Positions 16,206 to 25,757 of a stretch of 64,000 nt of DNA are shown here, piece after piece. The position numbers were made by a program, and so were the translations under genes. This stretch comes from Bacillus mobilis (GTDB taxonomy: Bacteria; Bacillota; Bacilli; Bacillales; Bacillaceae_G): the NCBI RefSeq assembly GCF_001884045.1, contig NZ_MACF01000136.1, positions 1 to 64,000 on the forward strand. The letters are read 5' to 3'. The notes beneath the pieces were generated by a model. The model did no database searches. It worked only from the letters and a program-made list of their open reading frames with translations, and was not told the DNA's origin. The stretch's first letter is position 1, and each line of letters starts with the position of its first letter.

Positions 16206-17642
16206 TTATTTCGCTATTAATTTTAATGCGGACTGTAATTGTAGATCATTTTCTCCAGAACGGATTTTTTCAATAATTTTAGTTTGAATCGCCTCAGCTG
16301 TCTTTTTATCTAGCTGTCCTGTCGCTTCCATCTCATTCGCATTTTGGAATGCTTTCAGCGCTGATTCTGTCTCTTTACTAAAGTATCCATCTTCACGCCC
16401 CGGTACATATCCTAGGCTCTTAAGCATTTCTTGCGCGTGTTTTACTTGCACATCATTTGAATTGTATGAAAGTGTTTTTTCAATTTGAATTGGTGTAGCA
16501 TGATAATAATCTGGTTGCTTCACTTCTACTGTTGGCGCGATTCCTTTTTTATGAATCCAGTTTCCATCCGGTGTTAACCATTTAAACATCGTTAATTTAA
16601 TGTTGCTACCATCTTTAAATGGAACAGCTTGCTGAACAGTGCCTTTACCAAACGTTTTTTCACCAATTAAATCGTAACCTTCTCCCTCTTTTAGCGCACC
16701 CGCTAAAATCTCTGAGGCAGAAGCACTTCCGTTATCAATTAATACTGAAATTGGATATGGCTTTTTCTCTTTCAGTTCCGTAGAGAATTTCTTTTTCTCA
16801 CCATTTCGTTGCTCTACTTGTAGCATCGGCTTTTTATCCGTCATAATTTCCCCTAGTATCTCTTCTACACTATTTAAGTAGCCACCAGGATTACCACGCA
16901 CGTCAATAACTAAGCCTTTGATATTTTTCTTCTCTAACTCTTTTAACTGATCCTTAAATTCTTTCGCCGTATTTTCAGCAAAAGAAGTGATTTGCATATA
17001 ACCGATATCTTTTCCGCTCTCTTGTTTCACAGAACTGAACACAGTGAAGATTGGAATTTTTTCACGCTTAATTTTAAATACAATCGGATCAGCTACTCCT
17101 GCACGCTTAATTTCAATCGCGACAGTCGTTCCTTTTTTACCACGAATCTTTAATACTGCTTCTTCACGTGATAAATCTTTCACACTATTTCCATCTACAG
17201 ATAAAATTTGGTCATTCGGTTTAATTCCAATCTTTTCTGCCGGTGAGCCTTTAATTGGAGATACGATAATAAGCTTACCGTCCGTTTTGTTCACCTCAGC
17301 CCCGATCCCCTCTAGCTCAGGATCAAGTGATTCACTAAACTGTTTAGCCGTTTCTTTATCCATATACGTGGAATAAGGGTCCTTCAGCGTAGACAACATG
17401 CCTTGTATTGCACCTTCGACTAACTTGTCATCCTTCACGTCTTCCACATAACGTGAATCAATTAGTGCATACGCCTCATTAATTTTTGCCAAATTCCCTT
17501 GCGCGGTGCTAGCGTTTCCACTCGAAATTGTTTGCGTTACTTCTGCTGGGTTAACCCCAAATAAAGACATACCTGCAAACATTCCGCCAGCACCAATTAA
17601 AAATGCAACAACCATTCCAATAATTGCAACTCTACGTTTCAA
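16206..17642 (-). CDS. ctpB: Carboxy-terminal processing protease CtpB (S41)
   Basis: 478 residues from TTG 17642. Order: signal anchor (residues 5-27), helical region, PDZ domain (GIGAEVNKTDGKLIIVSPIKG), S41 protease core with catalytic Ser in GSASASEILAGAL and Lys/Gln in FGKGTVQQ, then a C-terminal peptidoglycan-binding domain (DGYFSKETESALKAFQNAN). The frame is open to 17693, but that extension would read into the ftsX terminator, and AAAGGGG sits 9 nt before the TTG. In B. subtilis CtpB is secreted and cleaves SpoIVFA to trigger sigma-K during sporulation. Neighbours ftsEX and minJ are as in B. subtilis. Confidence 0.92.
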   Translation of the reverse strand: MKRRVAIIGMVVAFLIGAGGMFAGMSLFGVNPAEVTQTISSGNASTAQGNLAKINEAYALIDSRYVEDVKDDKLVEGAIQGMLSTLKDPYSTYMDKETAKQFSESLDPELEGIGAEVNKTDGKLIIVSPIKGSPAEKIGIKPNDQILSVDGNSVKDLSREEAVLKIRGKKGTTVAIEIKRAGVADPIVFKIKREKIPIFTVFSSVKQESGKDIGYMQITSFAENTAKEFKDQLKELEKKNIKGLVIDVRGNPGGYLNSVEEILGEIMTDKKPMLQVEQRNGEKKKFSTELKEKKPYPISVLIDNGSASASEILAGALKEGEGYDLIGEKTFGKGTVQQAVPFKDGSNIKLTMFKWLTPDGNWIHKKGIAPTVEVKQPDYYHATPIQIEKTLSYNSNDVQVKHAQEMLKSLGYVPGREDGYFSKETESALKAFQNANEMEATGQLDKKTAEAIQTKIIEKIRSGENDLQLQSALKLIAK

Positions 17643-17682
17643 TGCGGAATTCCCCTTTCCAAAACACACAGGTGGTGTAGCA

Positions 17683-17711
17683 AAAGGCATCACACAGTGT
17701 GTGATGCCTTT
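17683..17711 (-). terminator. ftsEX terminator
   Basis: AAAGGCATCACAC/GTGTGATGCCTTT hairpin with a three-base loop between the ftsX stop (17761) and ctpB. Its presence argues against the upstream extension of the ctpB frame. Confidence 0.8.
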
Positions 17712-17760
17712 ACCTATTTCTACTATATGATAAGCTTGTACGAATTATGTTTGCAACTTT

Positions 17761-18654
17761 TTATACTTTTAAGAAGCGACGAATTGACATTACACTTCCC
17801 CACATACCGATTAAAGCCCCGATTAACACTAATAAACCAGCTAATTGGAACACGAAAGGACTGTATGGTAGAAGTTCGAAAATTGTTCCGCCAAGTTTTT
17901 CGTTAAACACACTTTGTAATGAATTATACGTAACTAGAATTAGGCCAATTGGAATAATTGATCCTAATACTCCTAAGAATAATCCCTCTAATAAGAATGG
18001 CCAACGAATAAACCAGTTTGTTGCACCTACCAGTTTCATAATTTCGATTTCTGTACTACGAGCATAAATTGTAATTTTAATTGTGTTAGAGATTAAGAAC
18101 ATCGCTGTGAATAAAAGACCTGCAATTAACGCAATACCGATATTACGTCCTGTTTTTACAGTATCAAATAATTTTTCAACTTGCCCTTTACCATATTGAA
18201 CATTACTTACAAACTGCATTTTCTCAATCTTTTTCGCGATTGTCGCTGTATCTGTTGGTTCTTTTGCTTTTACAATGAATACGTTTTTAAGTGGGTTATC
18301 TTGTTCAAATAACTCAAACGTTTTTCCGCTATCACCTAAGCTTTTAATTAAGCGTTTTAGCTCTTCTTCTTTAGAAGAATATTTAATAGAGTCTACTTTT
18401 GCAACCTTACTCATATCATCTTCTAATTTCTTTTGATCAGCTTCTTTTGCTGCTGGATCAATGTGTACACGAATCTCTACATCTTGCTCTACTTTCGTCG
18501 CAAAATGGTTCATATTCATTATCGCTGTTAAAAAGACACCTACAAGTAATAATGTAACTGTTACTGCACTAACAGAAGCAAACGTCATCCATCCGTTACG
18601 TGATAGATTCTTTACACCTTCTCGCAAATGTCGACTAAGGGTCTTAGCCTTCAT
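17761..18654 (-). CDS. ftsX: Cell division ABC permease FtsX
   Basis: 297 residues. One N-terminal TM (about 24-46), a large extracellular domain (47-170) and three C-terminal TMs: the FtsX topology. The start is set at ATG 18654, where GGGAGG sits 7 nt upstream; the frame is open further up but only within ftsE. It overlaps ftsE by 11 bp, so the pair is coupled. In B. subtilis FtsEX activates the D,L-endopeptidase CwlO at the cell wall; a CwlO-like gene lies at 27939-29231 in this window. Confidence 0.93.
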   Translation of the reverse strand: MKAKTLSRHLREGVKNLSRNGWMTFASVSAVTVTLLLVGVFLTAIMNMNHFATKVEQDVEIRVHIDPAAKEADQKKLEDDMSKVAKVDSIKYSSKEEELKRLIKSLGDSGKTFELFEQDNPLKNVFIVKAKEPTDTATIAKKIEKMQFVSNVQYGKGQVEKLFDTVKTGRNIGIALIAGLLFTAMFLISNTIKITIYARSTEIEIMKLVGATNWFIRWPFLLEGLFLGVLGSIIPIGLILVTYNSLQSVFNEKLGGTIFELLPYSPFVFQLAGLLVLIGALIGMWGSVMSIRRFLKV

Positions 18655-19330
18655 ATCCGTATCCTCCCTCAATCTCATCTCGAACAATTTTTCCGCCTTC
18701 AATCGCGATTACACGATGACGGATTGTATTTACGATATCTGCGTTATGTGTCGCCATAACGATCGTTGTACCGCGTTCATTGATGCGTGTGAAAATCTTC
18801 ATAATATCAAGAGCTGTTTCAATATCTAAGTTACCTGTTGGCTCATCGGCAATTACAACCTTTGGTCTATTAACAATTGCTCTCGCAATCGCAACACGTT
18901 GCTGCTCTCCGCCTGAAAGTTCACTTGGAAGTGCGTCTGCACGATCTTCAAGACCTACAAGACCTAAAACTTCTGTTACACGCTCGCGAATAGCTTCTTT
19001 TTCTTCTTCAATTACCTCTAAGGCAAACGCAACATTCTCATATACCGTTAACTTAGGTAGCAATTTAAAATCTTGGAAAATTACGCCTAATTGACGACGG
19101 AAATATGGAACATCTCTTTCTGCTAATGTTTCAATAACAAGTCCATTTACATTAATCGATCCTGTAGATGGCTTCTCTTCACGATACATCATTTTAATAA
19201 ATGTAGATTTCCCGGCTCCACTCGGTCCAACTACGTATACAAACTCACCTTGTTTAATGTTAACTGTGAGACCAGCAATGGCTTTCATACCATTCGGGTA
19301 CTCCTTATAAACATTCGTCATTTTTATCAT
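18644..19330 (-). CDS. ftsE: Cell division ATPase FtsE
   Basis: 228 residues: Walker A GPSGAGKST, signature ELSGGEQQRVAIARAI, Walker B VVIADEPTGNLD and switch His ATHNADIV. Full length for the family. First gene of the ftsEX operon with its own leader region of 317 bp upstream. It powers FtsX, which transmits ATP hydrolysis to a peptidoglycan hydrolase outside the membrane. Confidence 0.95.
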   Translation of the reverse strand: MIKMTNVYKEYPNGMKAIAGLTVNIKQGEFVYVVGPSGAGKSTFIKMMYREEKPSTGSINVNGLVIETLAERDVPYFRRQLGVIFQDFKLLPKLTVYENVAFALEVIEEEKEAIRERVTEVLGLVGLEDRADALPSELSGGEQQRVAIARAIVNRPKVVIADEPTGNLDIETALDIMKIFTRINERGTTIVMATHNADIVNTIRHRVIAIEGGKIVRDEIEGGYGYEG

Positions 19331-19647
19331 TATTTATCACCCAATACTTAATGATTTTTTTCGAAATACTTTTCTGTACATCTAAAAATAAAAGATAACC
19401 TTTTATTCTCGCTTAACCACTCTTGTTGAAGGTAGTCTACTTACAATCTTTTTATAAGCAATACTACTATGTAATATATTTCAGCAAAATTCTACAAACC
19501 CCATTGTAACATCAAACGGTTTCCAGTTCGGATACAATTTTGTTACAGTTATGTTACACTCCAAAAAAAGGAAACGAGCTGCCATAGTTCTTACCCAAAA
19601 TCATTTTGGGATAAGATTATGTAATCAACTCGTCCATTTTACCCTTT
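19331..19647. other. Intergenic region between ftsE and cccB
   Basis: 317 bp, AT-rich, without a credible gene. The left half holds the ftsE promoter region. The right part (19574-19633) is an imperfect inverted repeat about 60 bp long with a core CCCAAAAT-C-ATTTTGGG and outer arms ACGAG/CTCGT, followed on the minus strand by a T-rich tract. It probably terminates cccB. Confidence 0.7.
19574..19633 (-). terminator. Long imperfect hairpin after cccB
   Basis: Arms ACGAG...CTTACCCAAAAT and ATTTTGGGATAAG...CTCGT pair across a one-base centre, with internal mismatches. The minus transcript then runs into TTTCCTTTTTTT. The unusual length suggests a terminator plus extra stem. Confidence 0.65.
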
Positions 19648-19971
19648 TTATTTATGTTCAGCTAACCACTCAGCTACTTTTTTCGCATCCTCACCTTGAA
19701 TAATTCCTGGTGACATGGAACCGCGACCTTTTTCAATAATCTTTTCAATCTCTGCTGCATCATATTTCTGTCCCACTTTTCGTAAATCTGGTCCAGTTGC
19801 TCCCGATAAATCTTTCGCATGACAGCCTATACAACTTTTTTGGTAAATTTGCTCTGCGCTATCCGTGCTTGCAGATTGTTTCGAAGGCTTACTCTCTTCT
19901 TTATTTCCACATGCTCCTAAAGCAAAAACAACTGATGTTCCTAGCGCAATAGCCAACAATTTCTTTTTCAC
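19648..19971 (-). CDS. cccB: Cytochrome c-551 lipoprotein
   Basis: 107 residues. Lipoprotein signal with lipobox FALGAC (Cys 21), a polar linker, then a small class I cytochrome c domain: heme motif CIGCH (near residue 50) and distal Met in GSMSPG. Anchored on the outer face of the membrane, it carries electrons toward the terminal oxidase. In B. subtilis cccB lies between ftsE and prfB exactly as here. Single gene with a terminator-like hairpin downstream. Confidence 0.93.
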   Translation of the reverse strand: MKKKLLAIALGTSVVFALGACGNKEESKPSKQSASTDSAEQIYQKSCIGCHAKDLSGATGPDLRKVGQKYDAAEIEKIIEKGRGSMSPGIIQGEDAKKVAEWLAEHK

Positions 19972-20285
19972 TTCTATCGCTCCCCATTGTTGATATTCTT
20001 TTCATTCCTAACACACTCATTTTCATTATAAGCATTATCTTTATATAGAAAAACTAAGGTATATTTCATATTCTTCAAAAATACAGTAAGAATCCTGATA
20101 ATATAAAGCTTTCATAAGTTGTTTCAATTCTGTGAACAACGTAAAAACTTCTATAAAGAATTCTTTTTGAACAGAAAATCAGAAAAATTCTGTTAAAGTC
20201 TTACTCTATTGCCGCTCTGTTTTACTATTCTCTTCTTTTTACAAAACAATATACAACATTATATGCTACATATAATCCCATCAAA

Positions 20286-20314
20286 AAGAGAAGTTGTCGT
20301 TTCCAACTTCTCTT
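20286..20314 (-). terminator. Orphan terminator-like hairpin
   Basis: AAGAGAAGTTG/CAACTTCTCTT 11-bp stem with a 7-nt loop, followed on the minus strand by TTTTTG. It is 240 bp past the prfB stop and 200 bp past the prfB hairpin, so it may end a separate short minus-strand transcript from the repeat region. Confidence 0.55.
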
Positions 20315-20399
20315 CCTCTTTACTTCATTTATAGAAATAAAATCAAATTCTTTATATCCTCGATTACCCTCAGCATACGCCGACAACTCTGTTGGCTTT

Positions 20400-20542
20400 T
20401 TTTCACTTACCCCGCATTAACGGGCAGTAAGATCCCCAACTCAAAATTCAGCGAAAGCAAAGAAGTTAGGTGCGGAATCAACTGTCCGTAAAAGCCCGAT
20501 TGGTGAAGGCTAATAATCAGTGGGGATGTCCCCCACTGATTA
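20400..20542. repeat. bcr-like intergenic repeat, copy 1
   Basis: Contains AACGGGCAGTAAG, then a CCCCAACT segment, CAAAATT and TCAGTGGGG. Shared segments occur in the reverse orientation at about 35630-35700. The pattern resembles the bcr family of mobile, structured repeats of the B. cereus group (from memory; not verified). Confidence 0.6.
20514..20542 (-). terminator. prfB terminator hairpin
   Basis: TAATCAGTGGGG/CCCCACTGATTA perfect 12-bp stem with a 5-nt loop, 14 bp past the prfB stop. It is also the end of the repeat element, which may have supplied the terminator. Confidence 0.75.
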
Positions 20543-20555
20543 AAGTTTCACTTTA

Positions 20556-21654
20556 TTAGATGCGAGAACGTAAGTAAGCATCAATAAATGGATCAATTTC
20601 TCCATCCATAACTGCTTGCACGTTACCAACCTCTGTATTTGTACGGTGGTCTTTCACAAGAGAATACGGGTGGAATACGTAAGAACGAATTTGGCTACCC
20701 CATCCGATTTCTTTTTGTTCACCGCGAATTTCATCTAATTCTGCTTGTTGCTCTTCTAATTTCTTTTGGTATAATTTCGCTTTTAACATTTTCATCGCGT
20801 GCTCACGGTTTTTAATCTGTGAACGCTCTGACTGACACGTTACAACTGTGTTTGTAGGTGTATGTGTAATACGAACTGCTGAGTCTGTCGTATTAATATG
20901 CTGTCCACCTGCACCACTTGCACGGTACGTATCAATTTTCAAGTCCTCTGAACGTATTTCAATTTCAACTTCATCATTGAACTCAGGTACAACTTCACAA
21001 GATACGAACGATGTATGACGACGGCCTGAAGAATCGAATGGTGAAATACGCACAAGACGATGTACACCTTTCTCTGCTTTCAAGTAACCGTAAGCGTTAT
21101 GACCTTTAATTAATAAAGTAACACTCTTAATACCAGCCTCATCACCTGGTAAGTAGTCAACCGTTTCTACTTTAAATCCACGTTTTTCAGCCCAACGTGT
21201 GTACATACGTAATAGCATAGAACCCCAGTCTTGTGACTCTGTTCCACCAGCACCTGGGTGTAATTCTAAAATCGCGTTATTTTTATCATAAGGATCGCTT
21301 AGTAGTAACTGAAGCTCATACTCATTCATTTCTTGAATTAAGCCTTTCACTTCCGATTCAAGCTCCTCATGTAAATCTTCATCATACTCTTCTTTTAAAA
21401 GCTCATGCGTGATTTCTAAATTTTCGAATGTTTCATCTAACTGACGGAACTTTCCAACCATCTCTTTCAGTGCATTAGCTTCGTTAATTACAACTTGTGC
21501 GCCTTGTTGGTCATCCCAAAATCCAGCACCCATCATTGTCTCTTCTAATTCTGCAATTTGTTTTTCCTTAGTAGGAAGGTCAAAGAGACCCCCTAAAAGC
21601 CGCTAATCTCTTAGCCATTTTCTCTAATTCTTGTCTAATTTCTACTAATTCCAT
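20556..21654 (-). CDS. prfB: Peptide chain release factor 2, with programmed +1 frameshift
   Basis: Release factor for UGA/UAA. The zero frame starts at ATG 21654 ([17 protein letters not shown]) and meets TGA at 21580-21582 in the context AGGGGG-TCT-CTT-TGA-C, the classic SD-like/CUU-UGA-C autoregulatory slippery site. Skipping one T joins the second frame (DLPTKEKQ...) and gives about 366 residues. SPF (stop recognition, in [11 protein letters not shown]) and GGQ ([15 protein letters not shown]) are both present. It follows secA as in B. subtilis. Translation of the full protein falls when RF2 is abundant. Confidence 0.97.
21580..21599 (-). promoter_or_regulatory. RF2 programmed frameshift site
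   Basis: Internal SD-like AGGGGG, slippery CTT and in-frame TGA followed by C. The known autoregulation of prfB makes ribosomes shift +1 when RF2 is scarce. Confidence 0.95.
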
Positions 21655-21702
21655 TTCCTTCACCTCTATGTAATTGCTGTTACTTTCGTATGAAAACAAG
21701 GG

Positions 21703-21733
21703 AAACTCTCTCCACTTACTAGGGAGAGAGTTT
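21703..21733 (-). terminator. Hairpin between secA and prfB
   Basis: AAACTCTCTCC/GGAGAGAGTTT stem with a 9-nt loop after secA. The following minus-strand sequence is only moderately T-rich, so it may attenuate rather than fully stop transcription into prfB. Confidence 0.6.
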
Positions 21734-21788
21734 AATCCTTTTTATTATAATTTGCAAAACAAGCTGAATTCAGCAGCCGCATTTTTTA

Positions 21789-24296
21789 TTAGCTTACAAT
21801 GCCACAGCAGTTTTTATATTTCTTGCCACTACCACATTTACATAAATCGTTACGGCCCACTTGGTCACCTTTTACAACTGGTTTTTTCTTCGCCTCTTCG
21901 CCATCACTAGATGGATGAACAGCTTCACCTTGGACAACTTCTTGACGCTCTAAGTTTTGTTCAATTTCAGCTTTCATAATGTAACGAGAGATTTCCTCTT
22001 CAATAGAAGCAATCATTGACTCGAACATTGCGAACCCTTCCATTTGATACTCACGAAGTGGATCAATTTGACCGTAAGCACGTAAATGAATACCTTCACG
22101 AAGGTGATCCATCGCATCAATATGCTCTGTCCATTTCGTATCTACTACACGGAATACAACAACTTTTTCGAACTCACGCATTTGCTCTTCTGGCAGAAGC
22201 TTTTCTTTGTCGTTGTAACGCTCTATTAATTTCGCGATAATTGGCTCGCTCATTTCCTCTGGAGCAAGACGACGTAACTCTTCTTCTTTTACATCGCCTT
22301 CTTGCAGAAGGTTTGTATTTAAGTAGTCAACAAGACCTTTAATGTTCCAATCTTCTTCAATTTCCTCTTGAGTATGAAGCGCAACAGCACGTTCTACCGT
22401 GGATTTCATCATACCTTCAATAATACTGCGTAAGTTCTCAGAATCCATTACTTCTTGACGCTGTTTGTAAATAACTTCACGTTGCTGACGAAGTACATCA
22501 TCGTACTGCAGTAACTGCTTACGTGCATCATAGTTATTTCCTTCTACACGTTTTTGTGCAGATTCTACCGCACGAGAAACCATTTTACTTTCAATTGGCT
22601 GTGAATCATCCATACCAAGACGATCCATCATCGCTTTCATATTGTCAGAACCGAAGCGGCGCATTAGTTCATCTTCCATAGACAAGTAGAACTGCGTTAC
22701 ACCAGGGTCCCCTTGACGACCAGCACGACCACGTAACTGATTATCAATACGACGACTTTCGTGACGCTCTGTACCGATAACTGCTAGACCAACGTTTTTA
22801 ATATCGTCTCCAAGCTTAATATCCGTACCACGACCAGCCATATTCGTCGCAATCGTTACAGCACCTTTCATACCAGCTTCTGCAATGATATCTGCTTCAC
22901 GCGCATGGTTTTTCGCGTTTAAAATGTTATGGCGTACACCTTTACGTGTTAACATTTTTGAAATAAGCTCTGACGTTTCAATTGCAACTGTACCAACAAG
23001 AATAGGTTGCCCTTGTTTATGACGATTTACAATATCCTCAACAACTGCATTGAATTTACCTTCCATTGATTTGAAGATTAAATCAGCACGGTCATCACGA
23101 ATAATATCTTTGTTCGTTGGAATTACGATAACATTCATATTGTAAATACTACGGAATTCTTCTTCTTCCGTTTTCGCTGTACCAGTCATACCAGATAACT
23201 TTTCATACATACGGAAATAGTTCTGGAACGTAATTGTTGCGAGTGTCATACTTTCATTTTGAATTTCTACGCCTTCTTTTGCTTCAATAGCTTGATGTAA
23301 ACCTTCGCTATAACGACGACCTTTCATAAGACGACCAGTGAATTGGTCTACAATTACGATTTCGCCTTCTTGTACAACATAATCTGTATCAAGATGCATA
23401 ACAACGTGTGCACGAAGCGCCTGATTAATATGGTGAAGAAGTGCTACATGTTTTAAATCGAATAAGTTTTCAATATGGAAAGCTTTCTCAGCTTTCGTAA
23501 TACCATCTTCTGTTAACATTACATTTTTCGTTTTCACATCAAATGAATATTCTTTTTCATTTTCTAATGTACGAACGAATGCATTTGCAAACATATATAG
23601 CTCTGTTGATTTTTGTGCTTGTCCTGAAATAATAAGCGGCGTACGCGCTTCATCGACTAAGATAGAATCGACTTCATCGATAATAGCAAAATGAAGTGGA
23701 CGCTGAACGCACTGTTCTCTATATAAAACCATGTTGTCACGTAAGTAATCGAATCCAAGCTCATTATTTGTGCTATACGTAATATCAGCAGCATAAGCCT
23801 CTTGTTTCTCTTCGCGTGACATACTGTTTAAGTTAATTCCTACTGTTAAGCCAAGGAACTCGTGAAGTTGTCCCATTTCGTTCGCATCACGTTGTGCTAA
23901 GTATTCATTGACTGTAACAACGTGAACACCTTTTCCTGTTAAAGCATTTAAATATACAGGTAATGTAGATGTTAACGTTTTACCTTCACCCGTTTTCATC
24001 TCAGAGATATTCCCTTCATGTAAGGCAATACCACCCATTAACTGTACGCCATACGGACGCATTCCAAGAACACGAGTCGCAGCTTCACGAACAACCGCAA
24101 AAGCTTCAGGTAGTAGATCATCTACTGTCTCACCTTTTGTTAGACGTTCTTTAAATTCAAGCGTCTTTCCTTTTAATTGTTCATCTGTTAGTGGCTTAAT
24201 AGATGATTCTAATGCATCAATTTGCTCAACTGTCTTCTGCATACGTTTAATTTGGCGTTGATTTACATCAAATACCTTTTTTAAAATACCGATCAT
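21789..24296 (-). CDS. secA: Preprotein translocase ATPase SecA
   Basis: 835 residues: DEAD motor with Walker [14 protein letters not shown] in [15 protein letters not shown], motif [15 protein letters not shown], the helical scaffold and a C-terminal zinc finger [13 protein letters not shown] that binds SecB/ribosome in other species. Near-usual length (B. subtilis 841). ATG 24296 is preceded by GAGGAG. It drives secretion of the many exported proteins encoded here. Neighbours hpf upstream and prfB downstream match B. subtilis. Confidence 0.98.
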   Translation of the reverse strand: MIGILKKVFDVNQRQIKRMQKTVEQIDALESSIKPLTDEQLKGKTLEFKERLTKGETVDDLLPEAFAVVREAATRVLGMRPYGVQLMGGIALHEGNISEMKTGEGKTLTSTLPVYLNALTGKGVHVVTVNEYLAQRDANEMGQLHEFLGLTVGINLNSMSREEKQEAYAADITYSTNNELGFDYLRDNMVLYREQCVQRPLHFAIIDEVDSILVDEARTPLIISGQAQKSTELYMFANAFVRTLENEKEYSFDVKTKNVMLTEDGITKAEKAFHIENLFDLKHVALLHHINQALRAHVVMHLDTDYVVQEGEIVIVDQFTGRLMKGRRYSEGLHQAIEAKEGVEIQNESMTLATITFQNYFRMYEKLSGMTGTAKTEEEEFRSIYNMNVIVIPTNKDIIRDDRADLIFKSMEGKFNAVVEDIVNRHKQGQPILVGTVAIETSELISKMLTRKGVRHNILNAKNHAREADIIAEAGMKGAVTIATNMAGRGTDIKLGDDIKNVGLAVIGTERHESRRIDNQLRGRAGRQGDPGVTQFYLSMEDELMRRFGSDNMKAMMDRLGMDDSQPIESKMVSRAVESAQKRVEGNNYDARKQLLQYDDVLRQQREVIYKQRQEVMDSENLRSIIEGMMKSTVERAVALHTQEEIEEDWNIKGLVDYLNTNLLQEGDVKEEELRRLAPEEMSEPIIAKLIERYNDKEKLLPEEQMREFEKVVVFRVVDTKWTEHIDAMDHLREGIHLRAYGQIDPLREYQMEGFAMFESMIASIEEEISRYIMKAEIEQNLERQEVVQGEAVHPSSDGEEAKKKPVVKGDQVGRNDLCKCGSGKKYKNCCGIVS

Positions 24297-24534
24297 AGGA
24301 AATACGCTCCTCTTTTTTATTAAAATAAAACTTCCGATTGTTTTTTCTTTTTCTATTACAATCAGTCGTTATAAAAATCAAATGTATGTTATGCCAATTT
24401 TTCTCCTAATTAAAAAAACTAAAATGTATATACCTAATGATAATTGTAACACTTGTTTTATAACTATGACAACAATCGGCCGAATGTCTCGTTCTAAATT
24501 AAGGAAACTTTTTAAAAAAATCTATTTTCAGCAA

Positions 24535-24564
24535 AAAAAGCGCAGCCATTTCGGCTGCGCTTTT
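24535..24564 (-). terminator. hpf terminator
   Basis: AAAAGCGCAGCC-ATTTC-GGCTGCGCTTTT hairpin with T-run on the minus strand directly after the hpf stop. Confidence 0.92.
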
Positions 24565-24570
24565 GAATTA

Positions 24571-25113
24571 TTATTTAGTTTCGATTAAACCGTATTTCCC
24601 ATCTTTACGGCCGTATACAACATTAGTTTCATTTGTATCAGCATTTGTGAAGACGAAGAAATTATGTCCTAGCATATCCATTTGTAGGATCGCTTCTTCG
24701 ACGTCCATCGGTTTTAAATCGAATCGTTTTGTACGTACAAGTTCTAATTCATCCTCTTCTACCGCATCCAGAACAGCTACTGCTTCTGGAAGGATAAAGT
24801 TCGTTTTCACAGAACCTTTCTCACGTAACTTACGATTTACCTTTGTTTTATGTTTACGAATTTGTCGCTCAAGTTTATCAACTACTAAATCGATAGCAGC
24901 GTACATATCGCTATTAGTTTCTTCTGCACGAAGTAATAAATCAGTAAATGGAATTGTTACCTCGACACGTTGCTTGTCAGAGTATACTTTTAAATTAACT
25001 TTAATCTCTGGGAATGTATCAAAATAACGCTCTAACTTACTTAGTTTTTTCTCTACATATTCCTTTAATGCTGGAGTTACTTCAATATTTTCACCACGAA
25101 TGTTGAATTTCAT
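24571..25113 (-). CDS. hpf: Long-form ribosome hibernation promoting factor
   Basis: 180 residues. The N-terminal 100 residues form the ribosome-binding S30AE domain (MKFNIRGENIEVTPALKEYVEKKL). A linker and the C-terminal dimerisation domain follow (KPMDVEEAILQMDMLGHNFFVFTNADT), which pairs 70S ribosomes into 100S particles. Formerly yvyD in B. subtilis, where it is stress and stationary-phase induced. A sigma-H-like promoter is visible upstream. The SD GAAAGGAGG precedes ATG 25113. Confidence 0.95.
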   Translation of the reverse strand: MKFNIRGENIEVTPALKEYVEKKLSKLERYFDTFPEIKVNLKVYSDKQRVEVTIPFTDLLLRAEETNSDMYAAIDLVVDKLERQIRKHKTKVNRKLREKGSVKTNFILPEAVAVLDAVEEDELELVRTKRFDLKPMDVEEAILQMDMLGHNFFVFTNADTNETNVVYGRKDGKYGLIETK

Positions 25114-25433
25114 AGATGAATTCCTCCTTTCAAGCCTATGTACTATAATTTCGACATTGGCTTAAAAACTCCTTCTAACTTTTTTAAAAAAATTAGTGGA
25201 ATTGCGATTTTTTTATCGTTTTTTGTTGAAATGAAAAGATGCATCGTTTCTATCTTTATTTTATCCTATTAACATCGTGAATAACGAATATAACTGTGGA
25301 CAATTCGTTACAGAAAAGAAACAATTTTTTGACAACTTGATTCATAACAAAAACCCCCTGTAAAAAACAAGAGGTTCTACCATATATATAACGTTGCCAC
25401 AAACGCAGCTTTCTCTTCCCAAAAACAATATTC
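25114..25433. other. Intergenic region between csp and hpf
   Basis: 320 bp with the hpf promoter on the left and, near 25350-25375, a weak hairpin (AACCCCCTGT/ACAAGAGGTT) that may terminate the cold shock gene. No gene seen. Confidence 0.6.
25149..25173 (-). promoter_or_regulatory. Possible sigma-H promoter of hpf
   Basis: On the minus strand AGGAGTT (25167-25173), 11 bp, then GTCGAAA (25149-25155), close to the sigma-H pattern RnAGGAwww-N11-12-RnnGAAT. The B. subtilis orthologue uses sigma-H and sigma-B. No sigma-B match was noticed. Confidence 0.45.
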
Positions 25434-25637
25434 CTACAGTTTTACAACATTAGCTGCTTGTGGTCCACGTGCTCCATCTACAATGTCAAACTCAACTTGT
25501 TGCCCTTCTTCTAATGACTTATATCCATCTTGTTGAATAGCAGAAAAATGAACAAACACATCATCACCATCTTCACGCTCAATAAACCCAAATCCCTTTT
25601 CTGCATTGAACCATTTCACTCTTCCTTGCATGTTCAT
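25434..25637 (-). CDS. Cold shock protein (CspA family)
   Basis: 67 residues, single OB-fold domain with RNP1 KGFGFIERE and RNP2 VFVHFSAIQ; the family length. It binds single-stranded nucleic acid and acts as an RNA chaperone. ATG 25637 follows AAGGGAATGGA; an internal ATG two codons on is less well spaced. B. cereus group genomes carry several csp paralogues, and I cannot say which letter this is. It occupies the place of the flagellar cluster found between comFC and hpf in B. subtilis. Confidence 0.93.
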
Positions 25638-25757
25638 TCCATTCCCTTCACTCTAAAAATCAGGGCATTCGCCCCATACTTTGACTATAACGAATGACAA
25701 CTTACGAAGTCAAAGGAGACTTATCGCCTTTTTATTATCCCTTTCGACAGTTACAGA

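Larger units (their letters stand above)
19972..20555. other. Long intergenic region between cccB and prfB
   Basis: 584 bp with no convincing gene. It contains the cccB promoter side, an orphan hairpin at 20286-20314, a bcr-like repeat (about 20400-20542) and the prfB terminator hairpin at 20514-20542. A 65-codon plus-strand frame at 20294 is not supported by an SD or composition. Confidence 0.7.

Noticed and set aside
20294-20491. 65-codon plus-strand frame in the cccB-prfB gap
   Set aside because: No SD and it runs through the repeat element and hairpins; better explained by the repeat.
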